Source: Bacillota bacterium (GTDB lineage Bacteria; Bacillota; Clostridia; Lachnospirales; Lachnospiraceae). From it: DNA of 64,000 nt. Numbering within the stretch: the first letter of the stretch is position 1; every line of letters starts with the position of its first letter. The stretch is taken from contig JAEXOU010000011.1 in the NCBI GenBank assembly GCA_023439125.1, positions 1 through 64,000 on the forward strand. Direction: 5' to 3'. The notes below the pieces were generated by a model. It saw only the letters and a list, made by a program, of their open reading frames with translations, was not told the origin of the DNA and searched no databases. The position numbers and the translations under genes were made by a program. Shown piece after piece: positions 8,375 through 17,247 of the stretch.

Positions 8375-9835
8375 TTATTTCTTCCAGGGTGAATCATAGT
8401 ACTGTCCTGAGTTAGGAACTCTTGTTGGTAATGGTTCTGGAGTAGGTGTTGGTGTTGGTGAAGGGGTTGGTCTACTGTTATATTTCATTACAGCCTCTTC
8501 TTCTGTGTATAAAGCACCCTTCGTGTACTTCATAGCTCCATTCCATAATAGCCATTCCGTATAATTGGAATCATATACTCCTTCAATTTGCTCTCGTACC
8601 TCGGCTGGTCCATAAGATATATAATGCTTTAACCAAGAAGCCGTAAAATCTTGTAACCACGGTCGAACAATTGCACAATGTTCACCCTCTTCGATTTGAC
8701 TTAGTGCAGTATGAGATGAACTTAAAGCTCCAACAATCAATTCGTATGGCTGGGTATCTGGATAGTCAATTCCATAATAACCATCTCCATAATGAGAAGG
8801 ATAAATCATCGGGCAGATGTAGTCTAAGTATTTCGACATTTCAACATAACTTTGGCCGACAATTTTTGCATCCACTGCACTGCTGATTATGGCACCATAA
8901 ACATCTGCTGATACAAAGATACCAAGTGGCTTTAACTTTTCACATGCATATTTAACAAACTCTGTTACTGTCTCTATCTTTGTCTTTGTCTCTGCCTCTT
9001 TTCCAAAGTCGACTTTAGACATTCCACTATCCGTTGAAAAACGAATATAGTCAAAGTTAACTTCATCAAAACCAATTGCTGCACATTCACTAGCCACTGA
9101 CACTAAATAATCCCATACATCATGCTTATATGGATTGACCCATGCTAACTTATCTTTATCTCGAAATATTGTTCCATCTTTATTCCATAGTGCGAGTTCT
9201 GGTTTTGCTTCTGCTAATACAGGATCTTTAAATGCAACAACACGAGCAATTAAGTAAATATCCTTTTCTTTTAATTTCTTAATTAGTCCCGGAAGGTCTT
9301 CTATATAAGGACGTGGTGCATTGATTTCTTTCACATCTGAATTATTCATCATATAGGTTATATGACCATCATCGTCTTTGATATCAATAACCATCGTATT
9401 TAATTCTGTTTGATCCACAAGATCAATTAGCTCATCAATCGTACTATTTGCTTTTGATGCTGTCACGTAAATTCCTTTCACTTGTATGGGTTTTCTCGAA
9501 TCTACAAACCCTGGCATAAAAACTTCCTTTGTTTCTACTGGTTCAAGAATCTCTTCTGATGTTGACTCAGTTACCCACATTCCATAAGGTCCTGTGACAC
9601 CCGTCGCTTGTATCTCTTGGACATTTAAGTCAGGGTTGATTATCAAATCGTTCTCCTGACCTTTTTCTTCTTGATAAAGCAATAATAAGGACGCGCCAGT
9701 TCCAATAACAGTCGCTAGTAAAAGAATTAAGAATGCAGCAACCTTTCTTGGTTTTCTCTCCTTGGATTCTTTCTTACTATAAAACTTCTTCTTTTTTGTT
9801 TTTTTATAGTCAAGATAAAATTCTTTCTTTTTCAC
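8375..9835 (-). CDS. membrane-anchored DUF4015-type putative glycoside hydrolase
   Basis: A 486-residue protein with a highly basic cytosolic N-terminus, one transmembrane anchor (about 32-54) and a long extracellular part. From about residue 117 the sequence (VKGIYVTASKAN, DDDGHITYM, FDEVNFDYIRFSTDSG, GIFVSADVYGAI, YICPMIYPSHYG) follows the TIM-barrel pattern of the DUF4015/putative glycosyl hydrolase family. The C-terminus holds a short proline-rich (TP)n spacer and YYDSPWKK. The start is GTG with TTGGAGAA upstream. It lies 13 bases after the HD-GYP gene, so it may be co-expressed with the signalling pair. The substrate is unknown; a cell-wall or polysaccharide target is inference. Confidence 0.85.
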   Translation of the reverse strand: MKKKEFYLDYKKTKKKKFYSKKESKERKPRKVAAFLILLLATVIGTGASLLLLYQEEKGQENDLIINPDLNVQEIQATGVTGPYGMWVTESTSEEILEPVETKEVFMPGFVDSRKPIQVKGIYVTASKANSTIDELIDLVDQTELNTMVIDIKDDDGHITYMMNNSDVKEINAPRPYIEDLPGLIKKLKEKDIYLIARVVAFKDPVLAEAKPELALWNKDGTIFRDKDKLAWVNPYKHDVWDYLVSVASECAAIGFDEVNFDYIRFSTDSGMSKVDFGKEAETKTKIETVTEFVKYACEKLKPLGIFVSADVYGAIISSAVDAKIVGQSYVEMSKYLDYICPMIYPSHYGDGYYGIDYPDTQPYELIVGALSSSHTALSQIEEGEHCAIVRPWLQDFTASWLKHYISYGPAEVREQIEGVYDSNYTEWLLWNGAMKYTKGALYTEEEAVMKYNSRPTPSPTPTPTPEPLPTRVPNSGQYYDSPWKK

Positions 9836-9848
9836 TTCAATTCTCCAA

Positions 9849-10937
9849 TCAATCTTTGAGTTGTCGTTGAATTTTACATATCATCTCAATTAACTTAGGT
9901 TCGAAACTTTTCCCTGATTCATCTTTCATTTTTTTAATGACACGTTCTCTACATATATCTTGTGATTCACCAGACAGTTTCTCTTTTGCCATCCATTTAT
10001 CGTATGCATCTACAATAGAAACAATTCTCGCAGCAACTGGTATTTCTTGTCCCTTTAATCCCTTTGGATAACCAGTTCCATCCCACTTTTCATGATGATA
10101 GTATGCTATATCAATTGCCATACGCAAAAATACATTATATTCGTTGTGTTCATATGCCTCTGATAACGTCTGTGCTCCAAGTTGTGAATGTTGCTTATAT
10201 ATTTCCATTTCCTCTTTGTTTAGGCTCTCTTTATTTTGAATAATTCTATCAGAAATAGCAATTTTTCCAATGTCAAGAAGAGGAGCTGCAAGTTCAATCG
10301 TATCTACAAACTCATTGGTCACAATATCTTCATAAGTGTCAGTCATTAGAAGACACATTGCAAGCAGCTTACTGTTTTTTGAAATGTTTTCAATATGATT
10401 CTTGTGCATACTGACCTTGACTTCTGATATTCGAGCCATTGCATATATGAAATTCTTCTGTTCCTTAATTATCTTATTGACCTGCTCATTCACGAGCTTT
10501 TGTAACTTCCGATTATCTAGTTCTAGCTCCTGTTGCATTTTATAAATTTTTAGATGTGTATTTACTCTTAAGGTTACTTCTTCTATCTCAAATGGTTTGC
10601 TGATAAAATCAACCGCTCCAAGTTGAAATCCACGTATCTTGTCTTCCGTCGAATTTAAAGCCGAGATAAATATAATTGGTATATCTCGTGTCTTTGGATT
10701 TTTCTTTAATATCTCACACCACTCAAAACCATCTATATCTGGCATCGAAATATCTAGTAATATTAGTTGTGGTTCTAATACAAGTATTGCCTCCATTGCT
10801 TGTTTTACACTTGTTACTGGTCGTGCAGTATATCCTGCTTCACGAATCATGTCAGCTAGGACAACAAGGTTAGGTACAACATCATCCACAATTAATATAT
10901 TTGCTGTTTTTATATTATTATCCTGTAAGTCGAGCAT
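9849..10937 (-). CDS. response regulator with degenerate HD-GYP output domain
   Basis: The receiver domain (about 12-128) has the acidic pair D18/D19, phospho-acceptor D62 in LILLDISMPDIDG and K114. A helical linker (about 130-165) leads to an HD-GYP domain (about 170-350). HD-GYP proteins normally hydrolyse cyclic-di-GMP. Here GTGYP (287-291), HH (281-282) and a DAYD motif are kept, but the HD dyad reads LD (L221-D222 in LLDIGKI), so a metal-ligand histidine is missing. The enzyme may be weakened or act as a c-di-GMP sensor; that is inference. Its kinase is encoded 15 bases upstream. Confidence 0.92.
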   Translation of the reverse strand: MLDLQDNNIKTANILIVDDVVPNLVVLADMIREAGYTARPVTSVKQAMEAILVLEPQLILLDISMPDIDGFEWCEILKKNPKTRDIPIIFISALNSTEDKIRGFQLGAVDFISKPFEIEEVTLRVNTHLKIYKMQQELELDNRKLQKLVNEQVNKIIKEQKNFIYAMARISEVKVSMHKNHIENISKNSKLLAMCLLMTDTYEDIVTNEFVDTIELAAPLLDIGKIAISDRIIQNKESLNKEEMEIYKQHSQLGAQTLSEAYEHNEYNVFLRMAIDIAYYHHEKWDGTGYPKGLKGQEIPVAARIVSIVDAYDKWMAKEKLSGESQDICRERVIKKMKDESGKSFEPKLIEMICKIQRQLKD

Positions 10938-10952
10938 CTATCCCATGCCTTT

Positions 10953-12401
10953 CTATAATATCATTTTTTTGAGTGACATTAACTGTTGCATTGATAAATC
11001 ATAATTTTCTTTGCGTACCGCTAATAGTAGCCGTAACGCTTGTTTTCTCTCTTCTGCCATAGCTTCTGGAATCAATTTTTGAATCAAGCTAGCATAATTC
11101 TCTGCCTTTTCCCATATCTCTAATTCTAAGCAGACAATCAGCTTCTCTTCATATTCCGAGAAATACTTTGAATCCAAAACCTCCTCCATTGTAGTTGCAG
11201 TAGATTCTGATAACTGTAATTGGATTGTTTTATGTTTTGTCGCTTTACGATCAATGACGGTTGGTGTATACTCTGGCTGCTGCATATTAACACCAAGTTT
11301 CTTTGGAAAACGCGCAGAAAAAGAAAATGTACTTCCTTTCCCTTTTTCACTATCCACATAAAAAGAACCCCTCATTAGTTCAACTAGCTCTTTGCTAATC
11401 GATAAACCTAAGCCAGTTCCTCCATATTGTCTTGTAATGGAACCATCTACTTGTGAAAAACTCAAGAATAATTTATCCATCTCTTCTTTTGCAATTCCGA
11501 TTCCACTATCAATTACCATAAAAAATAATTCTACTTGCACATCATCTTCATATGTATTTACAACTTCAATTGCAATGCGACCAGCAGATGTAAATTTAAC
11601 AGCGTTGGATATTAGATTATTCAAAATCTGACCTAACCTAAATTCATCTCCTATGATTTTTTGTGGTACATCCTCACCAATAGAAACTTGAATTGTTAGT
11701 CCTTTCTGGTTCAATGTTGCCATATGTACTGAAATAGTATTCTTCATAAACTGTTGAAAATCAAATTCTATATTCTCAAGTTCTAATTTACCTGCATTGA
11801 CTTTTGTAAATTCCAATATTTGATCAATTAAGTTTGACATTGTATTACAACAACGACGAATAATTTTTACATTTTCGGTTTGCTTTGGGGACAAATCTGA
11901 ATCCATTAGCAACTCGGTAAGTCCCTTTATTCCATTCACCGGAGTTCGAAGTTCATGGGTAACGTTTGCTACAAACATATTCTTAACACTTTTTGCATCT
12001 TCAAGCTCCTGTTGGAAGATTTGTTCCCTCTTCTTTGCGCCTTTCAGTTCAGTAATATTAGATGCTGTAATGATTCCAAATCTCTCGCCTTGTATTGTTT
12101 CCCATTGAAATCTTACATTCACCGGGTAACAAGTCTGATTTTTACGGTAAGCAAATGCCTCTCGCACCTTACCACCAGATTTATCCAATAATATAATTTC
12201 ATGATTGCTGACACCAAGCAATTTAGGAAATATGTCGAGTATATTTCGGGCTTCAAGATCTTCTTTGGAACCATTTTCTTGATTTGCTGCTTCATTAAAA
12301 TAAATAATCGTTCCATCAGATTTAAACACATATACCTCATCCGTACATATGTCCAATAAGTTCTGCAAAAGCTCTACGTTTACTTGTAAGTTATCATTCA
12401 T
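10953..12401 (-). CDS. soluble PAS-domain sensor histidine kinase
   Basis: A 482-residue kinase without transmembrane segments. It has an N-terminal PAS domain (about 8-120), a HisKA domain with phospho-accepting His in ANVTHELRTPVNG (about 149), and a HATPase domain with N box LISNAVKFTSAGR, G1 DSGIGIAKEE and G2 GGTGLGLSISKEL. About 100 helical residues follow, with no receiver domain and no clear HPt histidine motif. It probably phosphorylates the receiver/HD-GYP protein encoded next. A cytosolic signal is implied by the lack of membrane segments. GAGGT precedes the ATG. Confidence 0.93.
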   Translation of the reverse strand: MNDNLQVNVELLQNLLDICTDEVYVFKSDGTIIYFNEAANQENGSKEDLEARNILDIFPKLLGVSNHEIILLDKSGGKVREAFAYRKNQTCYPVNVRFQWETIQGERFGIITASNITELKGAKKREQIFQQELEDAKSVKNMFVANVTHELRTPVNGIKGLTELLMDSDLSPKQTENVKIIRRCCNTMSNLIDQILEFTKVNAGKLELENIEFDFQQFMKNTISVHMATLNQKGLTIQVSIGEDVPQKIIGDEFRLGQILNNLISNAVKFTSAGRIAIEVVNTYEDDVQVELFFMVIDSGIGIAKEEMDKLFLSFSQVDGSITRQYGGTGLGLSISKELVELMRGSFYVDSEKGKGSTFSFSARFPKKLGVNMQQPEYTPTVIDRKATKHKTIQLQLSESTATTMEEVLDSKYFSEYEEKLIVCLELEIWEKAENYASLIQKLIPEAMAEERKQALRLLLAVRKENYDLSMQQLMSLKKMIL

Positions 12402-12504
12402 TCAATTACCTCAACTATTATACTAACTGAAAGTTTTACCAATGTTTTTCTATATCTAGTAATATAATTCACTCTACTAAGTTTGTCAATTCTAGTATTT
12501 TCAG

Positions 12505-12532
12505 TTGACTTTTTGCCATTTTTTGTTATAAT
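12505..12532 (+). promoter_or_regulatory. sigma-A type promoter for the XRE regulator
   Basis: TTGACT, a 16-base spacer, then TATAAT on the plus strand. The transcript would start near 12539, leaving a leader of about 90 bases before the regulator gene. Confidence 0.65.
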
Positions 12533-12628
12533 ATTTATGACTATTGCAGTATAATTAATGTTTTAATATTGGGGAGAATAGAATAAAACGTTAATTACAT
12601 AGGGGAAGTATAGTAATGGGAGGTTCTA

Positions 12629-12970
12629 ATGGATTTTAATGTACGCCTTAAGCAATTACGACAAAAGCACAAATTAACACAGAGCGAACTAGCAGATATT
12701 CTTGGTTTAAAACCAACTGCAGTTTCGAATTACGAATCACGTAGAAACGAACCATCTTTTGACAAGTTAATCGCGTTATCTAAGTATTTTGATGTATCTT
12801 GTGATTATTTATTAGGTATTTCTGATGCTTACTTACCAGTAGGTGGTGAAGTTTTAGATAAAGATATTGTTGATTTTTTTAGCATATACCAGCAATTAAA
12901 TACTGACAGTGTAAAGGAACTACAAGAATTTACTACTTATCTAATGTATAAGCAACAATTAAATAATTAG
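12629..12970 (+). CDS. XRE-family transcriptional regulator
   Basis: A 113-residue protein. The N-terminal helix-turn-helix (about 4-62) shows the Cro/cI pattern LTQSELADILGLKPTAVSNY. The DYLLGISD ending after the HTH is the usual XRE boundary. The remaining 50 residues are helical and could dimerise. AATGGGAGG precedes the ATG. It is monocistronic: its own promoter lies upstream and a strong hairpin terminator follows. The target is unknown; it lies between the kinase operon and the GH16 gene, both on the other strand. Confidence 0.92.
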   Translation: MDFNVRLKQLRQKHKLTQSELADILGLKPTAVSNYESRRNEPSFDKLIALSKYFDVSCDYLLGISDAYLPVGGEVLDKDIVDFFSIYQQLNTDSVKELQEFTTYLMYKQQLNN

Positions 12971-12972
12971 GT

Positions 12973-13011
12973 AAAAACAAGGCTGTTGCACGAAGCAACA
13001 GCCTTGTTTTT
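12973..13011. terminator. bidirectional intrinsic terminator
   Basis: AAACAAGGCTGTTGC and GCAACAGCCTTGTTT form a 15-bp stem with a five-base loop. A T run follows on the plus strand and an A run precedes it, so it can end both the XRE gene and the convergent GH16 gene. Confidence 0.9.
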
Positions 13012-13020
13012 ATTTCAATC

Positions 13021-14466
13021 TTAGTTGATTTCTTCCACTCTTACATTAGTTATATAAACGGTTGCACTTGAACCTCTATGTCCAAGATTAAATTCCAATC
13101 TTCCATTTGGGTCACTCTTAACAATCATATCAAACTCATAAGTATAAGTTTGTGGTGTCGTTGAGATAGTCAAAGTTGTATCCTGAAGATAACGAATCCA
13201 TCCTGCTGTTGGTGCAGATACACAAACAACGATATCTCTTGTCTCATCTGCATATGCATCAAAACTTACTTTGTACTTTTTGCCCTTAATACAAGGGATC
13301 AGTGGTTGAACTAACTGTACAGAATAATCAACAGTACCTTCATTTTCAGTGGTGATGACAATCTGATTATCTTTAATCTCAGCAGCTCCTGCTCCACCTT
13401 CGAATAATAAGAATGTCCAGTTAACTTCATCTGCAAGATCTTCTGCTTCAGAAAAATCACCATTAATGATATAGTTTCCATCTTCTAGAGGCTCACGATA
13501 AAGAACTTCTGGTTTTTTTACATTTGTATCATATTCTGGTTTCTGATAAACTCTAACGTAATCGATTTCAAATTCAGCCTTGTTAAAATCTGTAGAATCA
13601 TCTGGATTTCCTGGCCAGTTTCCACCAACTGCAAGATTCATCTGTACGAAAAATGGCTGGTTAAATGGTGCTGGATATGGTTTTTCGTCATCTCCATTTG
13701 CAGTAAACCAATCATTTACAGTCTTATATAAGTTACCATCAATATAGAATCTCATTTCACCGGGTTCCCATTCTACAGAAAATTCATGGAAATCACTTGC
13801 GAATGTACCATTTTCTAAAACATAAGTTCCCTGTTGCTCTGCATGAGGCTCTCCATAATGAATTGTTCCATATGCGGTATCAGTTTGACTTCCTAATACT
13901 TCCATAATATCAATTTCACCACATTTTGGCCACTGTCCATAAAAACTTTCATCCTTTGGCATCATCCAAACTGCTGGCCAAAGTCCTTTACCTTCTGGAA
14001 CCTTAACACTTGCTACAACTTTTCCATACATAAAATCCGCTTTATTCTGAGAGTTAACCTTACCAGAAGTATAGCTAACTACTCCATTCTCATCTGTCGT
14101 CTTAATTGCTTTTAATACTAGTTTTCCATCCCTTACAAATACATTATCTGCTGCTCCTGTATAAGCCTGTAATTCATTGTTCGTCCAACCTGGATCACGT
14201 AGCTCATGATTCCAGATAGTCTCGTTAAGACTGTCACCATTAAACTCATCATTCCATAGCAAAGAGTAGCCCTCATACTGTGGAATTTCTTCGCTTACTG
14301 GTGTTTCTGTTGGAGTTGTCTCCACAGTATCAGGAGAACTCGTAGGAGCCCCTTGAGTAACTTCTGGTGAATCTACCTTTTCTGCTTTTTTGTCTCCACA
14401 TCCAGTAAATGAGGAGAGTGTTAATGCAACAGTAAAAAATAGACACAGTGCTTTTTTCTTCGTCAT
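13021..14466 (-). CDS. GH16 beta-glucanase lipoprotein with C-terminal CBM4/9-like domain
   Basis: A secreted, lipid-anchored endo-beta-glucanase. The signal peptide ends in the lipobox FTGC (Cys23). A Ser/Thr/Pro/Glu linker (about 28-62) is followed by a GH16 domain (about 64-315) with the active-site signature GEIDIMEVLG giving E184 and E189. The context fits laminarinase (1,3-beta) activity, but a 1,3-1,4 specificity is possible. Residues about 330-481 (NGDFSE onset, jelly-roll pattern) resemble a CBM4/9 carbohydrate-binding module. The start was moved to MTKKKAL, which has AAAGGAGAA upstream. It lies downstream of the GH5 gene on the same strand. Confidence 0.92.
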   Translation of the reverse strand: MTKKKALCLFFTVALTLSSFTGCGDKKAEKVDSPEVTQGAPTSSPDTVETTPTETPVSEEIPQYEGYSLLWNDEFNGDSLNETIWNHELRDPGWTNNELQAYTGAADNVFVRDGKLVLKAIKTTDENGVVSYTSGKVNSQNKADFMYGKVVASVKVPEGKGLWPAVWMMPKDESFYGQWPKCGEIDIMEVLGSQTDTAYGTIHYGEPHAEQQGTYVLENGTFASDFHEFSVEWEPGEMRFYIDGNLYKTVNDWFTANGDDEKPYPAPFNQPFFVQMNLAVGGNWPGNPDDSTDFNKAEFEIDYVRVYQKPEYDTNVKKPEVLYREPLEDGNYIINGDFSEAEDLADEVNWTFLLFEGGAGAAEIKDNQIVITTENEGTVDYSVQLVQPLIPCIKGKKYKVSFDAYADETRDIVVCVSAPTAGWIRYLQDTTLTISTTPQTYTYEFDMIVKSDPNGRLEFNLGHRGSSATVYITNVRVEEIN

Positions 14467-14538
14467 AATTATTTCTCCTTTCGTTTTTAAGGGCATGTTT
14501 TCGTCTACATCCCAACGTTATTACTACTAATGCTTTCT

Positions 14539-15561
14539 TCAAAGTAAATTAATTAATTCATTTTGTATGGTGGAATAATGGTCATCTGTTATTCCAAAAT
14601 CCTTACCTTTATAAGTCCATGCAGCTCTTGCTATTCCTAATTTCTCGAAGACATAATTCATATCAATATACCAGTTCAAAGTAGATGTCAGAGAAGCTCG
14701 ATCAATGACTCCATATTCTCCACAATAAATAGCAACCTCTCTTTCCTCTGCGATTTTAACAGCTTCTAGAAAAGCCTCTTCTATAAAGGTCCTATCAATC
14801 TTTGTGGAATGAACTTTATCGTAGAGTTGCAGATGTTCTTCTGGCAGATAGTTCTTTGAATCTTCGACATACTTAGCTGTTTCATTTGGGTATTCCGTAT
14901 GAAAGTTAGATGGCATCTTATCTACCCAATACGCTGATTGATGTGTAAAAATCAATGGCTCATAGAAATGATATGTATACACTACATTTTCATCGTATGG
15001 CAAATCCAGTTTGCTAACAAAGAATACGCTGTTATATCTCACCCCACCCACTAAAACCTTAATCGAAGGGGCATTTTTTCTAATGACTGACATTGTTCTC
15101 TTAATAATACCATTCCAAATGTCAATAACATCTTCTTCTACTACTTCATTTAAAAGCTCAAAACATAATCTGTTACAATATTGTCCATAACGCTTAGAAA
15201 TCTCATCCCACAATGAGATGAATTTCTCCTGCAATTCAATGCTATGAAAAAAGTCATTTTCCTTTTCATCAAAGGAATAACCTGCTGTTTTATGTAAATC
15301 TAAAATCATATTTAGTTTGTATGTTTCGCACCAAGCAAGGCAACGATCGATATACTGAAAGCCTTCTTCTATGAAGGTATCATCTATTGAACGTACAAGT
15401 TCATAATCAATTGGTACTCGAACATGGTCCAAACCCCATCCTGCAATTTTCTTAATATCATCTTCCGTAATAAATGTTTCGTAATGTTGTATCTTATGCT
15501 CACACTGTGAAAGCCATCCTCCAAGATTAATTCCTCTTTGGTACCCAATAAATTTCTTCAT
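14539..15561 (-). CDS. GH5-type glycoside hydrolase, cytosolic
   Basis: A 340-residue (beta/alpha)8 enzyme without a signal peptide. The N-terminus RGINLGGWLSQ and HVRVPIDYE are typical of GH5 glucanases of the exo-1,3-beta-glucanase/cellulase type. The acid/base is E139 in CFELLNE and the nucleophile E282 in AIYCGEYG. Being intracellular, it would act on imported oligosaccharides, while the adjacent GH16 lipoprotein cuts the polymer outside. TGAGGTG precedes the ATG. An AraC regulator gene diverges 124 bases away. Exact linkage specificity cannot be read from sequence. Confidence 0.9.
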   Translation of the reverse strand: MKKFIGYQRGINLGGWLSQCEHKIQHYETFITEDDIKKIAGWGLDHVRVPIDYELVRSIDDTFIEEGFQYIDRCLAWCETYKLNMILDLHKTAGYSFDEKENDFFHSIELQEKFISLWDEISKRYGQYCNRLCFELLNEVVEEDVIDIWNGIIKRTMSVIRKNAPSIKVLVGGVRYNSVFFVSKLDLPYDENVVYTYHFYEPLIFTHQSAYWVDKMPSNFHTEYPNETAKYVEDSKNYLPEEHLQLYDKVHSTKIDRTFIEEAFLEAVKIAEEREVAIYCGEYGVIDRASLTSTLNWYIDMNYVFEKLGIARAAWTYKGKDFGITDDHYSTIQNELINLL

Positions 15562-15684
15562 CCTAACACCTCACTCATTATTTAAAACTATAGTATCATT
15601 TTCTACGAGAGAATTATATCGATTTTATTGCTTTTTTGTTAATATAATGGTACAATTTAGGTAAAATCTAGTATCCGAGGTAAG

Positions 15685-16452
15685 ATGATGAATACAGACA
15701 AAGAACTTAGCTACAGAGAATTTGTAATGCGCGAAAACAGTGCATTCCACGCACCATTCAATCCAGAATTTGTGTATTATAATGCAGTTAAAAACGGAGA
15801 TTTTGACACCGTTGCTAATCTTACTAAAAGCAAATTTTCCGAAAAAATTGGTCTTGGAAAATTATCGAATAATCCTCTTCAAAATATGAAGTATCATTTT
15901 GTTATCACTACAGCTTTAATTGCAAGATATTGTATTGAAGGTGGTATGGAACATGAGACTGCTTATAATCTTAGTGACTACTACATTCAAAAGGCGGATG
16001 AATGCACATCAATTTCTCAAATTTCTAAGCTTCATCTTCAGCTTTCTCTAGATTATACACAACGTATGAAAAATCTTAGAAAAGACCATATTATATCAAA
16101 ACATATCGTGAAATGCATTGATTATATTTACAACAGCTTACACACAAGAATACGAATCTCCGATCTTGCTGAATATGTTGGACTGAATGAAAGTTATCTC
16201 TCTAAATTATTTAAAAAAGAGTTGGGTATTTCGGTAACGGATTATGTACAACAAAGAAAAATAGAGACTGCCAAAAATATGCTTCAATATTCCAATTATC
16301 TTCCTTCTCAGATTGCAACCATTCTTTGTTTTCCAAACCAAAGTTACTTTATTCATATATTTAAGAAAAATGTTGGGATGACTCCAAAACACTATCAGGA
16401 TATCTATTTTCGCAAAACTGGTATCTTGACCAAAAAAGGGCTGTCGCACTAA
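15685..16452 (+). CDS. AraC-family transcriptional regulator
   Basis: A 255-residue protein. The C-terminal AraC DNA-binding domain (about 148-245) has two helix-turn-helix units: RISDLAEYVGLNESYLSKLF, and PSQIATILCFPNQSYFIHIF followed by KNVGMTPKHYQ. The N-terminal 140 residues are helical and unassigned, not a cupin. Two tandem ATGs follow GAGGTAAG; the second (15688) has slightly better spacing. The last residues and the stop codon (GLSH, then TAA) come from the terminal inverted repeat of the MITE-like element, so the native C-terminus has probably been replaced. The divergent GH5/GH16 genes are the likely targets. Confidence 0.92.
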   Translation: MMNTDKELSYREFVMRENSAFHAPFNPEFVYYNAVKNGDFDTVANLTKSKFSEKIGLGKLSNNPLQNMKYHFVITTALIARYCIEGGMEHETAYNLSDYYIQKADECTSISQISKLHLQLSLDYTQRMKNLRKDHIISKHIVKCIDYIYNSLHTRIRISDLAEYVGLNESYLSKLFKKELGISVTDYVQQRKIETAKNMLQYSNYLPSQIATILCFPNQSYFIHIFKKNVGMTPKHYQDIYFRKTGILTKKGLSH

Positions 16453-16611
16453 GGGCTGTATGAATAAAAAATGAAGGGCGATGGTATATTTTCTACGGCG
16501 CGCTACGCTCACAAGCCCCACAAAGTGCGTGTGGGGACTTGTAAGGCACTCCGAAAAATACCATCGTCCTTCATTCTTTTATACAATATTCAGCTAGTGC
16601 GACAGCCCCTT
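16437..16611. repeat. MITE-like hairpin element, copy 2 (complete)
   Basis: About 175 bases bounded by AGGGCTGTCGCACTA (left) and TAGTGCGACAGCCCC (right), a 14-15 bp terminal inverted repeat. Most of the interior is also self-complementary (GAATAAAAAATGAAGG...CCTTCATTCTTTTATAC; GCGATGGTAT...ATACCATCG), so one strand folds into a single long hairpin. A 138-base part matches 1-138 with two differences. There is no coding capacity. The left end supplies the stop codon of the AraC gene. No clear target-site duplication was recognised. Confidence 0.82.
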
Positions 16612-16648
16612 GAAATTATAGAAAAGTACATTTGATACTCTATTCTTT

Positions 16649-17155
16649 TTAGTTATTTGCTCCACAACATTTTTTGTATTTCTTTCCGCTGCCACATGGA
16701 CATGGATCATTTCTACCAATCTTCTTTGGTTTAACAATCGTACCTGACTTCTTCTGTTCAAGATATAATTCTTTTCTTCTTGCTTCTGTCAAGATATCAT
16801 TCCACTGTGGTAGATTATACAACCAGTCTGCACTTGCTTCTACCATGTTATAGTAAAGTTTTTCATTATCAAAATCTAAAGATACAACAGTCTCTGCTGT
16901 CATCTCTTCAATTGGATTTGGTGTTACTAAGCTTTCATTAATACCATCTAAGAAACCAACCATAATCTGTAATGTAGTATTATACTTCTTTGCAAGTTCT
17001 TCTACAGTTCCAGTAACAACTTCCTCTGGATTTGCAAGCAACTGCTCGTATATACCTTTTTCGATTGCAAAGTAATTGCCCCAAAAAACTTGACCAGTCT
17101 TCTGATCCATATCCTCAGCATAAGCTACGTCTCTCCACTCTTGTAATAAACTCAT
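16649..17155 (-). CDS. SEC-C motif protein
   Basis: A 168-residue protein whose C-terminus GRNDPCPCGSGKKYKKCCG is the SEC-C zinc-binding motif, first known from the SecA C-terminus. Residues 1-145 are mostly helical and acidic, without a recognised catalytic motif. The start was chosen because GAGAGGA lies 9 bases before the ATG. It is followed by the MITE-like element and preceded by the candidate structured RNA on the same strand. Function unknown; SEC-C proteins often bind ribosomes or SecB-like partners, which is family knowledge only. Confidence 0.9.
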   Translation of the reverse strand: MSLLQEWRDVAYAEDMDQKTGQVFWGNYFAIEKGIYEQLLANPEEVVTGTVEELAKKYNTTLQIMVGFLDGINESLVTPNPIEEMTAETVVSLDFDNEKLYYNMVEASADWLYNLPQWNDILTEARRKELYLEQKKSGTIVKPKKIGRNDPCPCGSGKKYKKCCGANN

Positions 17156-17247
17156 GTCATTTCATCCTCTCAAATCTTGTTTTATTCGTAATTATTGTGT
17201 GTATAAAATTTTTTTATACGTCAATAATATGATTAGTCTAATAATTC

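Noticed and set aside
8398..8475. Proline/threonine repeat as a DNA repeat array
   Set aside because: It is an ordinary coding (TP)n linker of the glycosidase-like protein, not a spaced CRISPR-like array.
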